From Cyclina sinensis (Eukaryota; Mollusca; Bivalvia; Venerida; Veneridae): a DNA stretch of 64,000 nucleotides. The stretch spans positions 27,718,913 to 27,782,912 of the forward strand of contig JAAONU010000019.1 in NCBI GenBank assembly GCA_012932295.1, in the 5' to 3' direction. Position numbers and translations under genes: made by a program. Positions 11,786-22,503 of this stretch are shown in pieces. The notes below the pieces were generated by a model. It had not been told where the DNA came from and made no database searches. It worked only from the letters and a program-made list of their open reading frames with translations. The stretch's first letter is position 1. Every line of letters starts with the position of its first letter.

Positions 11786-14632
11786 ATATGTCAAAGTAGT
11801 AATTTGTATATTGTTAACGGCAGATTAGGGAATGGTGGCGGTATAGGATGTTATACATATTTATCATCTAACGGTAACAGTGTAATTGATTATGCGTTAT
11901 GCTCGGAGGATTTATTTCCCTTTATTGCTGACTTTACCGTACATGACTTATATTCAGTTTCATCACATTGTCCTATTCAAATAGATTTAAAAGTGAACAT
12001 TTTAAATACTAGAAGTAACAATAATAACTATCATACTTTTAATCATAATGACAATGATTATAATTGTTATACCTTTTCAAACTCTACAAATTCACAAGTT
12101 CATGACAAGATTGTATGGGATAATGATAAAGCGGATCGTTTTAGAAATATTATTTCCTCTGAATTTTTGCAAATTGATAAAACTGTTAATGATATTGTAT
12201 TAAAAGAAACCGATATTAATTCTGGTATAAATGCCTTAACCAAAATTTTATGCGATAATTCCGCAAAGGTGTTTGGTAAATCCGTACCTGGTAAAAAAAT
12301 AACTCCAAATACACGAAAATACAAGAGTCCGTGGTTTAACAATGAATGTGAAATAGCTAGACGTGAATTGAAATCGCTTAATAAATTATTCAGAATAAAT
12401 AAATCTGCTGAAATTAGTGAATTATTAAAGTCGAAGCGGCGTTTCTATAAAAAGATTAAGAGAAAAGCTAAAGCTGAATACAATAGAATCCAAAGAAATA
12501 ATTTACAAAATTTAGCGAAACATGAACCTCAGAAATTTTGGAATGAAATCCGTAAAATCAAAAATAAAAAAGCGAAATTAGGGAATATTTCTAAAGAACA
12601 ATTTTTTGAACATTTTAAAACTCTATTCTCACAAGATAATCTTTTTAACAACCCAGAAGTTGAAGATGATCTTAATGATATTATTTTATATGAAAATGTA
12701 GTTGAACAGTTAGATATGGAATTTAGTGAAACTGAAGTTGAACACGCAATATGTTCATTGAAGAAAGGTAAAAGTGCTGGCGCAGATATGCTACTTAGTG
12801 AAATGTTTTTAGAATGTAAGAATTGTCTTTCTCCTGTATTATGTAAATTGTTTAATTTTATGTATGCAAATAGTGTTTATCCTGAAATATGGACTAAAGG
12901 TATTACTGTACCTATACCCAAAAAAAGGTAATATTGACGATGTTAATAATTATAGAGGCATTACTTTAACAAGTGTTTTTTCTAAAATATTTTCTGTTTT
13001 ATTAGATACACGTTTACGTAAATGGGCTGAGAACAACAACTTACTATCAGAATACCAATATGGTTTCGAAAAAACAAAAGTACTATTGACTCTGTATTTG
13101 CTTTGAATTCTATTATAGATAAAGTTATAAACAGTGAAAAAAAGAAATTATATTGTGCCTTTATAGATTTTAGAAAAGCCTTTGATTTGGTATATAAAGA
13201 TGGTATATGGTTAAAATTGATAAATAGTGGCGCTTCAACTAAAATTGTTAAAATGTTTAAAGTTATATATGAAAATGTCAAATCATGTGTACGTGTGAAA
13301 AGTTCTCTAACTGACTATTTTGATAGCAGTATGGGTGTGAAACAAGGAGAGCCTTTGTCTCCTCTGTTATTCATCCTTTTTATTAATGATATGTATAATT
13401 ATTTATATGATGACGCAAGTGATGTTTTCACGATTGATGAACTAAAAGTCTTTTTATTATTATTCGCTAATGACACAGTATTATTTTCGTATACAAAAGA
13501 TGGTTTGCAGGTGCTGTTAGATAAATTATTCATGTATTGTCAGAGCTGGGTATTAACGTAAATACAGAAAAATCAGTAATTATGATATGTAAAAAGGGCA
13601 ATATGCAAATGAATGAAGTTTTTACTTACAATGAGCAAATTATAAGAAATGTCGATAGATTTACATATCTAGGAGTAACAATTTCGTCAAATGGTAGTTT
13701 TAATCAAGCTCAAAAATCTTTGTTCGAACAAGCTACAAAGCTCTTTACTCGCTCAATTCACTTTTTGATAATTTATCACTAAATATTTTTGAAAAAGTTA
13801 AATTGTTTGACTCTATGATAACGCCTATCTTAAATTATGGTTCAGAAGTATGGGGTATGCATAATTCCCCTGACATTGAACTTGTACATAAAAAGTTTTT
13901 TTAAGCAAATTCTTGGAGTAAGACAGCAAACGTCAAATGCAGCAGTTTACGGTGAATTCCGGAAGATTGCCTATGATAATATTACGTAAAGAACGAATGA
14001 TAAAATATTGGTATAAAATCATGAAACAACCAGATTCCTTATTATGTAAGTTAATGACGATGAAAGATACGCGTAATCAGTTTTCTAATAAATGGTTAAT
14101 TAAGGTAAATACACTTTTACAAACTTTAGGCTTTGCCGACGCGATTAACAGTCCGGAAAGAATCACTTTAAATGTTATAATTCAGCGAATACACGATCAG
14201 TATTTTCAGCAATGGCTTTCTGAAATCAGTAACTCAACAAAATTAGAGACGTATTGTGTTATAAAAGATAAATTTGAAGCCGAAAAATATCTCACTTTTG
14301 TGCAGAATTCTAATTATAGAAAAGCACTTTCACGCTTTAGATGTTCAGCTAACAGACTTATGGTAGAAGAAGGTCGATTTAGAAATATTAATAGAGAAGA
14401 CAGGATATGTTTAAAATGCAATATGAATGTAGTTGAATCAGAGTACCACTTTTTGCTTGACTGTCCTTATTACAGAAATTTAAGACTACAATATTTACCA
14501 AAGTTTTACCGCTCCTGGCCAAATTTACAAAAATTCAAATGCTTGATGAAAAACACACAGCGTAAAGTTGTCTTTAATTTATCTAAATTTATTCATTTAG
14601 CTAATAAACTTCGCGATGAACTAGCAACATAA
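11786..14632 (+). pseudogene. LINE ORF2 remnant: endonuclease C-terminus and reverse transcriptase
   Basis: Coding sequence in several frames. Positions 11,790-11,995 hold the end of an AP endonuclease domain (IVNGRLGNGGGIGCYTY, VIDYALCSEDLFPF, SSHCPIQIDL); its N-terminal half is missing. A Lys-rich linker follows, then reverse transcriptase from about 12,715: KKGKSAGADMLLSEMF, then NYRGITLTSVFSKIF (after a frame break near 12,927), YCAFIDFRKAFDLV, GVKQGEPLSPLLFILFINDM, and LFANDTVLFS at about 13,460. The catalytic box is FAND where active enzymes have [FY]ADD, so one metal-binding aspartate is changed to asparagine. Further frame breaks occur near 13,085, 13,555, 13,780 and 13,900. The C-terminal piece, 13,937-14,632, carries a CLKCNMNVVESEYHFLLDC knuckle and ends at TAA. 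The protein is dead both catalytically and by frameshift. Confidence 0.88.
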
Positions 14633-14868
14633 ACTTTTTTCCCCCAATGTAAGTAATAATAAATGAAATCAAATAGAAAATAAGTTATTAATAACATATA
14701 TCATTTTATTCTGTATTTTGTGTATACTCATATTTTGTACATACTCATATCACTATAGATTTTGTACTTTTCTCATTTGTAAACTGTTACTGTCATTTTC
14801 TGTATTATGTTTAGGGCGATGGACATTGTATTATGTTTATGCCTTTGTAAATAAATCTTGAATCTTGT

Positions 14869-16262
14869 TGCAGGAGAGCTCCGTGATTTTGAGTTCTCAA
14901 AAACACGGCGTATAGAATTTACCATATATAACGAATTCTATATAAGTATGCAATGGGGCTAAGTGGAGAGCGATCACTCATTTTGCGCGACTGTAGCTCA
15001 GTAATGCATGGGCCGATTTTCATACAGTGGACATCACATGAAAATGTACGCTTTGAGCTAGCATTTGAGACCGGTCCCACGTCTGTACGTCTTTGGGATG
15101 GTGCAGGAGAGCTCCGTGTTTTTGAGTTCTCGAAAACACGGCATGTAGAACGTACCATATATAACGCATACTAAATAAGTAAGAATGTAGAGGGGCCGAC
15201 TAGAGCGCAAGCGAAATTCGCGGGACAATACCGTGCCAGAAAGTGTTGACCAGGGCTGCACTGTAGAGAACTTCGTTCAGTATGCACGTGCAAATCAGAA
15301 GAAAGAAAACGCCGAATTACATTGTCTTATATAGGGACATTGTTATAGACGAAAGTGCTGCAATAGCGAACATTTGCGCTGTTTAGAGCACTCACTTTGG
15401 GCGACTGTAGCTCAGTAATGCATGAGCCGATTTTCCTACAGTGGACATCACATGAAAATGTACCCTACGCGCTAACATTTGAGACCAGACCCACGTCTGT
15501 ACGTCTTTCGAATGATGCAGGAGAGCTCCGTGTTTTTGAGTTCTCAAAAACACGGCGTATAGAATTTATCATGTATAACGTATACTAAATAAGTATGCAG
15601 TGGGGCCGAGTGGAGCGCAAGCGGAATTCGCTGAGACAATACCGTGCCAGAAAATGTTGACCAGGGCTGCACTGTAGAGAACTTCGTTCAGTATGCACGT
15701 GCAAATCAGAAGAAAGAAAACGCCGAATTGCATTGCCTTATATAGGGACATTATAATAGACGAAAGTGCTGTTAAAGCGGGAATTTGCGCTGTTTCGAGC
15801 ACTCATTTTGCGCGACTGTAGCTCAGTAATGCATGGGCCGATTTTCATACCGTGGACATCACATGAAAATGTACGCTACGATCTAACATTTGAGACTTGT
15901 CGCACGTCTGTACGTCTTTGGGATGGTGCAGGAGAGCTCCGTGTTTTTGAGAGCTCAAAAATACGGCGTATAGAATTACCATATATAACGTATATTAAAT
16001 AAGTATGCAGTGGGGCCGAGTGGAGCGCGAGCGGATTTCGCTGAGACAATACCGTGCTAGAAAGTGTTGACCAGGGCTGCACTGAAGAGAACTTCGTTCA
16101 GTATGCACGTGCAAATCAAAAGAAAGAAAACGCCGAATTGCATTGCCTTATATAGGGACATTATAATAGACGAAAGTGCTGCGAAAGCGGGAAATTGCGC
16201 TGTTTAGAGCACTCATTTTGCGCGACTGTAGCTCAGTAATGCAGGGGCCGATTTTCATACGT
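14869..16262 (+). repeat. satellite subfamily B, forward block after the LINE
   Basis: Over three forward B monomers with palindromes near 14,882, 15,117, 15,530 and 15,944 (spacing 413-414 bp in the regular part). The first monomer after the LINE is short, losing about 180 bp near 14,970. The block stops abruptly inside the CCGATTTTCATAC landmark at about 16,262, where the orientation flips. Confidence 0.92.
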
Positions 16263-17432
16263 TTCTGGCACGGTATTGTCTCAGCGAATTCCACTTAAGC
16301 TCCACTCGGCCCCACTGCATACTTATTTAGTATACGTTATACATGATAAATTCTATACGCCGTGTTTTTGAGATCTCAAACGTGCGACAAGTCTCAAATG
16401 TTAGATCGTAGCGTACATTTTCATTTGATGTCCACTGTATGAAAATCGGCCCATGCATTACTGAGCTACAGTCGCGCAAAATGAGTGCTCTGAAAAGCGC
16501 AAATTCCCGCTACTTTCGTCTATTATAATGTCCCTATATAAGGCAATGCAACTCGGCGTTTTCTTTCTTCTGATTTGCACGTGCATACTGAACGAAGTTC
16601 TCTACAGTGCAGCCCTGGTCAACACTTTCTTGCACGGTATTGTCTCAGCGAAATCCACTCGCGCTCTACTCGGCCCCACTGCATACTTTTTTAATATACG
16701 TTATACATGGTAAATTCTATACGCCGTATTTTTGAGATCTCAAAAACACGGAGCTCTCCTGCACCATCCCAAAGACGTACAGACGTGCGACAAGTCTCAA
16801 ATGTTAGCTCGTAGCGTACATTTTCATGTGATGTCCACGGTATGAAAATCGGCCCACGCATTACTGAGCTACAGTCGCGCAAAATGAGTGCTCTAAACAG
16901 CGCAAATTCCCGCTTTAACAGCACTTTCATCTATTATAATGTCCCTTATAAGGCAATGCAATTCGGCGTTTTCTTTCTTCTGATTTGCACGTGCATACTG
17001 AACGAAGTTCTCTACAGTGCAGCCCTGGTCAACACTTTCTGGCACGGTATTGTCTCAGCGAATTCCGCTTGCACTCCACTCGGCCCCACTGTATACTTAT
17101 TTAGTATACGTTATACATGATAAATTCTATACGCCATGTTTTTGAGAACTCAGAAACACGAAGCTCTCCCCCACCATCCCAAAGACGTACAGACGTGGGA
17201 GAAGTCTCAAATGTTAGCGCGTAGGGTACATTTTCATGTGATGTCCACTGTATGAAAATCGGCCCATGCATTACTGAGCGAGAGTCGCGCCAAGTGACTG
17301 CTCTAAATAGCGAAAATTCCCGCTTTCGCAGCACTTTCGTCTATTACAATGTCCCTATATAAGACAATGTAATTCGCTGTTTTTTTTATCTTCTGATTTG
17401 CACGTGCATATTGAATGAAGTTCAGTACACGT
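16263..17432 (-). repeat. satellite subfamily B, inverted block
   Basis: About three B monomers on the - strand, with palindromes near 16,363, 16,724 and 17,138. The first is shortened near 16,380, directly after the palindrome. The block ends at about 17,432 in the same CACGTGTTG junction sequence as the switch near 9,550. Confidence 0.92.
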
Positions 17433-17718
17433 GTTGCCCAGGGCTGCACTGTAGAGAACTTCGTTCAGTATGCATGTGCAAATCAGAAGAAAGAAAACGC
17501 CGAATTGCATTGCCTTATATAGGGACATTATAATAGACAAAACTGCTGTTAAAGCGGGAATTTGTGCTTTTCAGAGCACTCATTTTGCGCGACTGTAGCT
17601 TAGTAGTGTATGGGCCGATTTTCATACCGTGGATATCACATGAAAATGTTCGCTACGAGCTAACATTTGAGACTTGTCGCACGTCTGTACGTCTTTCGAA
17701 TGATGCAGGAGAGCTCCG
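17433..17718 (+). repeat. satellite subfamily B, forward, ending in an A/B chimera
   Basis: Part of one forward B monomer. At about 17,718, within the GAGAGCTCCGT landmark just before the palindrome, the sequence changes in register to subfamily A (GCTAGATCGCCCAGAAGAA). Confidence 0.88.
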
Positions 17719-18510
17719 TTTGCTAGATCGCCCAGAAGAATCAGCGTGTTTTTGAGTTCTTAAAAACACGGGCAGTAGAATTTCGGTATTGTAGGTAGGC
17801 GTATAGAGTTACGCAGTGTGGAACGCGAGCGAACTGCGCCTTGAAAAGAAATCGTTTCTGGAATTCTCTGAGAGGGCACTATGGAAGAGAACTTCGTTCC
17901 GTAGGCAGGGGGAAATCAGAGGAAAGAAAGAGTGTTCTATAAGGTGTGTTGCCTTGTCATAGACAAAGGATAAGTAACAGATGTAAGCACCGCGAAAGCA
18001 GAGATTTGCTCTGTTGAGAGCCCCTTGTTTGCGTGCCTTTAGCTCGATACCCCTTTGACTGATTGTCATGCGGTTAGTATCAAAATAAAACTGGCGTTCT
18101 AGGCTAAATAACGAGGCCTGTTGCACTTCCCTACGTTGGCTAGATCGTCCCGGAGAAGCAGCGTGTTTTTGAGTTCTCAAAAACACGGGAAGTAGAATTA
18201 AGGTATTGTAGGTAATACATACGCGTATAGAGTTATGCTGTATGGAGCGCGAGCGAACAGCGCTATGAAAAGAAATCGTTTCTGGAATTCTATGAGATGG
18301 TTCTACGGGAGAGAACTTCGTTCCGTAGGCAGGGGCGGATCAGAGGAAAGAAAGAGTGGTCTATTAGGTGCGTTGCCTTGTCAAAGACCTAGGAATAGTA
18401 ACAGATGTAAGCACCGCGGCGAAAGCGGAGATTTGCTCTGTTGAGAGCCCCTTGTTTGCGTGCCTGTCGCTCGGTACTCCTTGGAACGATTTTCATGCGG
18501 TTAGTATCAA
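17719..18510 (+). repeat. satellite subfamily A, second block
   Basis: About two forward A monomers with palindromes near 17,747 and 18,163, closely matching the 5,325-7,865 block. The block gives way in register to subfamily C at about 18,510, after GGTTAGTATCAAAATA. Confidence 0.9.
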
Positions 18511-20170
18511 AATATAAAATCGTTTGTGACCTTTTTCATGAGTGTACATCAAACAGTTCAAGCATGATAGCTTCGTGTTTTTGAGTTCTCAAAAACACAA
18601 ATTCTGTTACAGAAAAAAGGTCGGTGTTAAATTGACATTTTTCTTCGTTTGAGAGCATCCATTTCTGCAAGTTATTTTTCAATTAATCCCTGGGCTGATT
18701 TCAATGCAGTTGCTTTCATTAAATGGTAAACTCTAATAGCAATCATTTGATGTATATTGCATCATAATAGGTTGTGCAGATCAAGCGTGATAGCTCCGAG
18801 CTTTTGAGATCTCAAAAACACGTAGCGAATATTTACAGAGTATATATAACTTACATATATCTTAAACAAGCATATAGGGATAATGCCAAACCGACCCTTT
18901 GTTAATATATCGTCTTGAAACAGTGAGAAATGATTTAATGTGTGCTTCAGGCAGTGTGTGGGCTTGAAGTTAGCAACTGGAAGTGCTTTTGAAGATTTTG
19001 TGTTTGTTTCTCAAATATATACGTATAAGTGCTCTAGATTCAAGAGCCGATTCCAGTGCGAAATTTACTATGCAAACTTTTTTTCAGAAAACCTCTACAA
19101 AAATGCGTAGATGTGTTATTCATTCCGTAAAAATATCAGTCATAGAACATGTCCAAAACAGTATCCAGAAAAACTAGTTCTGTCGTAGGGAGGCAACGTT
19201 ATACTGGCGATTTGACGTATTGAGATCACTCAATTCTGCTGGATCTCTGCAGGTACCTAATACCTGGACCGATTTTGAAAAGAAAGGTGTCGTATAAAAT
19301 TTGACCCTATAGGCAATCAATTGATGCCTTTTACTCGAGTATACGTCAAACAGTTCAAGGGTGGTAGCTCCGTGTTTTAGATTTCTCAAAAGCACGAAGT
19401 TTTCTATACCGAAGGGGCGGTGTAAAATTGGCGTTTTTCTTCGTTTGAGAGCATCTAATTCTGCAGGTTATTTCTCGCTTATGCCTAGGCCGATTTCAAT
19501 GCAGTTGCTTTCATTAAAAAGTTGACGCCACTAGCAATCATATGAGGTATATTGCATGATTATAGGTTGAGTTGGCCAAGTATGATAGCTTCGAATGTTT
19601 TAGTTCTACAAAACAAGCAGCGAATATTTACAGCGTATACTTAACGTATATGTCTTATACTATTTGCAGATATGGAGGAACCGACCCATTGTAAATATAT
19701 CGACTTGAAACAGTATCAAATGATTAAAAAAGTGCTTCGGGCAGTGTGTGAGCTTGAAGTAAGGATCTTGAAGTTCTTTGAAACAGTATCCAGAAAAATC
19801 TATTTCTGTCGTTTGGTGGCGGCAATGTTATCCTGGCGATATGCCGTCTTTGAGAGCACTCACTTTTGCTGGCTGCCTGGACCGATTTTAAAGTGAAAGG
19901 TGTAGTATACATGAAACCTGACCTTATGGGCGATTGTTACAGACTTTTTTCACTATTGTTAATTTGACAGTTCCTGTTTGGTAGCTCCAAATTTGACGGC
20001 TACTTTACAAAAGTGCTGGCGTTATATTAGCGTTTTTCTTCGTTTAGATCATACACTTTTAAAGGTTATTTGTTGGTAAAACTTGGGCAACTGACCCATT
20101 TTTAATTTACCGACTTCAGACAGTGCGAAATGATTAGATATGTACTTCGGGCAGTGTTCTGGCTTGTAGT
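18511..20170 (+). repeat. satellite subfamily C, diverged monomers
   Basis: About two repeats of roughly 800 bp, each probably two diverged half-units. They share TTTTTCTTCGTTTGAGAGCAT, CCGATTTCAATGCAGTTGCT and GCAGTGTGTG blocks and degenerate palindromes near 18,573, 18,801, 19,374 and 19,598. Order and spacing of the palindrome, the GAGAGC block and the CCGATTTT block are the same as in A and B. I treat C as an older branch of the same family. A further decayed piece reaches about 20,170. Confidence 0.8.
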
Positions 20171-21460
20171 CTTTTTTAGATAATTTTGGTTTTGCTAAAC
20201 TCTCTTCCCCCTTCCATAATCAGCTCGATCCAGGACTCCAATATATAAGTCCTACAAATACTGTTAATATTATGGTTGGCATTGTGACTGAATATTATCT
20301 GGTCAGCTTCCATCGGCGGGGATTCGCATGCCAGGATGTAGAGCTAAAAATACTAACAAAATATTTTTTGAATGTGTTATCATATCACAATGTATTTCAA
20401 TATATTTTAACACAGTTACATAGTTTTCTTGTAGTCTGTTCACAAATAGTTTTACAGTGGCCCTGAAAAGTGGCTGTTAACGATTGTCCTAATTTTTTAC
20501 AAAGTTTAAGATTATTTGTTTAATTAATTAATATTATTTTAAAGTTGACATGTAGCATTATGTTTTATTATTTCTTTTTGTTATTTCACTTGAGAATCAC
20601 TTCAAGGCCTTTCTATAGGGGTAGCTACAGGTACCTACTATGCAAGTGTCCCTACATATATATATATTTATACTTTCTTAGATAAATGGCAGCTGGCTGC
20701 CTTAGTGTGGTCCCTTGTAGATAATAGGTGGATCATACGCTTTCCTGAGACAACACTTGGTTAAGACATTTTTATATTTGTTACTTGAAGGATGTCTGAA
20801 CTTATAGTAGGTTCCTCAAAATTTCTGATAGGGTTTCTTGGCAAAATTATTTAATACTTTAATAACAGGAGGTATTAGTTTTTAGGGAAAAATTCCTAAC
20901 ACTCCTTCAAACTTATTGATTCTCTGGACTGACTTTTAACTTAGGACATACAAAATGTTTGGTATTTTTATTTTAAATCTTAATCTGTGTAAATTTCAAC
21001 AACACATTGATCTTCAACTTAGATCAATGTAAATAAAGTAAACATGAACAAGCCATTGATCCTTAACTGAGAACAATGTAAACAGGAAAAGTTAATCTCC
21101 CTGAAATAAATAAATGCATGAATAAATAAATAATGATAAAAAATCTAATGCATATATTAAAATAGAAAGCCTTGTTGAAATTATCCAATTTAAAAGACAC
21201 ACTAATTACCAATAGTAATAAGAAAAAGTGCTAAAAATCATGATTTAAATCTACAGTTGTTTTTGTGTAACTATTATTATCATTTTATTATTATTATTGC
21301 TATTATTATTTTATTTTTATTATTATTATTCTTAAGTAAGCGTTTTAAACAATTATGGATGATATCGGCAAATAAAAAACTAAGTAAATAATACTATTTA
21401 CTTTATTATGTAGCAGAAGTATACGGCACTTCTACTCCCTTGCCTATCAGCTAGCTTTTA
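20171..21460. other. AT-rich sequence without recognisable gene
   Basis: No coding or RNA-gene signal was recognised. It contains a short ATT/TTA microsatellite at about 21,270-21,335 and two nearby copies of a CATTGATC..TTAACT phrase around 21,005-21,075. Confidence 0.55.
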
Positions 21461-21535
21461 TGGCGACGTGGTAGAGTGTCCGCTTAGCAGTCGAAGGTAC
21501 CCGAGTTCAAACCCAGCTCGGGTTTTTCCGGGTTA
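21461..21535 (+). repeat. tRNA-like sequence, probable SINE head
   Basis: GTGGTAGAGTGTCCG resembles a tRNA A box and GAGTTCAAACC resembles a B box, at near-tRNA spacing (about 35 bases). A hairpin CCGAG...CTCGG lies around the B box. The flanks do not fold as a complete acceptor stem and no CCA-compatible end is evident. A pol III promoter from a tRNA-derived retroposon is more likely than a working tRNA gene. Confidence 0.5.
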
Positions 21536-21539
21536 CATT

Positions 21540-21554
21540 TGGCGCCCAACGTGG
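21540..21554 (+). other. tRNA-Lys-type primer-binding-site motif
   Basis: TGGCGCCCAACGTGG is complementary to the 3' end of a tRNA-Lys isoacceptor. It is the usual primer-binding site of many LTR retroelements. No LTR ending just upstream and no gag-pol frame downstream were seen, so this is either a solitary remnant or chance. Confidence 0.4.
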
Positions 21555-21832
21555 CGCTAGACGGCTCGAGGCAGACGGATTTTTTCAGGTTACAATTGAC
21601 TTACTGGTTACGGGCTTAAACATATCGTATAGCCTGTGCCTAACTTGTTTTTTTTAACCCTTACACGTGAAATAAAATACATATGATTAAATGAGGAAAG
21701 TAACCAAAATTATTCTAACTCGCGCTCGTTCAGATGACTACGGCCGGTACCGAGGATAATCAACTCAATTCATTTATTTTAGATAAACGGAAGTGAGATC
21801 GTTACCTCTCTCCTCCACTGACATATTACGAA

Positions 21833-22024
21833 GGTACCATGTATCAGTGCTGTATACTAAGCATGTAATAGAACCAGGGATGTCTCTGGAATGTGATATT
21901 TTCTGTATCTTGCACTATTCCCCACCCCCCCACACACACACCCCCACAACATAAAATAACTAATCTCTGCATGGGGCGTCGGTCATATGGGCAACTGGTA
22001 CTGACGATAAATAAACTCAAATGG
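21833..22024 (+). mobile_element. tRNA-derived SINE, 5'-truncated copy
   Basis: Matches the 3' two-thirds of the complete SINE at 33,772-34,066 (reverse complement). Shared phrases are CCATGTATCAGTGCT, TCTCTGGAATG, TGTATCTTGCACTAT and ATAAAATAACTAATCTCTGC, ending GATAAATAAACTCAAA. A C-rich/CA stretch at 21,923-21,948 is inserted inside it. Its inverted partner starts 340 bp downstream. Confidence 0.8.
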
Positions 22025-22363
22025 ATAGATAGACTCTAAATAAGTATCTAATTTTTAATTGAATATCAAATTCAGCTGGATATTCTGGTCACTGACTTTC
22101 ATATATCTATACTGGCATTTAAAATGACAACTATGAATTTCAACAATTTGTCAGTTCAACATTTCATAGAAAACTATATCTATTAATTAAAACATAATTT
22201 CATAAAATTTAAGTATACCAAGGAATCAAAAAATCTCTTTCCGTTTGTTTGAAAAAATAAGAATGAGTAATATACTGCAGAGACAATTATAATTGTAAAT
22301 GAACGGCAGAAAATTCCCTGACAATTATATTACATTTTCCTAATTTCAATATTTTTGTCTCTC

Positions 22364-22503
22364 TCTATTTGAGCTTATTTATCGTCGGTACCGGTTTCCC
22401 ATATGACCGACGTCCCCTGAAGAGATTAGTTATTTTATATTGTGGGTGTAGTGCAAGATACAGAAAGCATCCCATTCGAGAGACATGGTTTTCTTGCATG
22501 CTC
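22364..22503 (-). mobile_element. SINE 3' half, split by a LINE
   Basis: Minus-strand SINE from its TTTGAGCTTATTTATCGTC end to TTGCATGCTC. The rest of the same copy continues at 25,267. Relative to the intact copy at 33,772-34,066, sequence continuity is broken exactly at ATGCTC. Confidence 0.88.

Larger units (their letters stand above)
10831..14868 (+). mobile_element. LINE (APE-type non-LTR retrotransposon), internally deleted, inserted in satellite B
   Basis: A roughly 4-kb element occupies the point where a B monomer should read ...TCTTTGGGATGGTGCAGG. Satellite sequence stops at about 10,830 and resumes at about 14,869. In order, the element holds a short 5' leader, an ORF1-like coiled-coil protein, the C-terminal part of an AP endonuclease, a reverse transcriptase, and a C-terminal CxxC...H...C knuckle. 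It ends in a TTTGTAAATAAATCTTG tail with a polyadenylation-type AATAAA. Several frame breaks and a large deletion between ORF1 and the endonuclease make it non-autonomous. The clade was not resolved (L1/Tx1-like or I/Nimb-like are both possible). No clear target duplication was found. Confidence 0.9.

Noticed and set aside
21461..21535. Functional tRNA gene
   Set aside because: A and B boxes are present, but no full cloverleaf with acceptor stem can be drawn.
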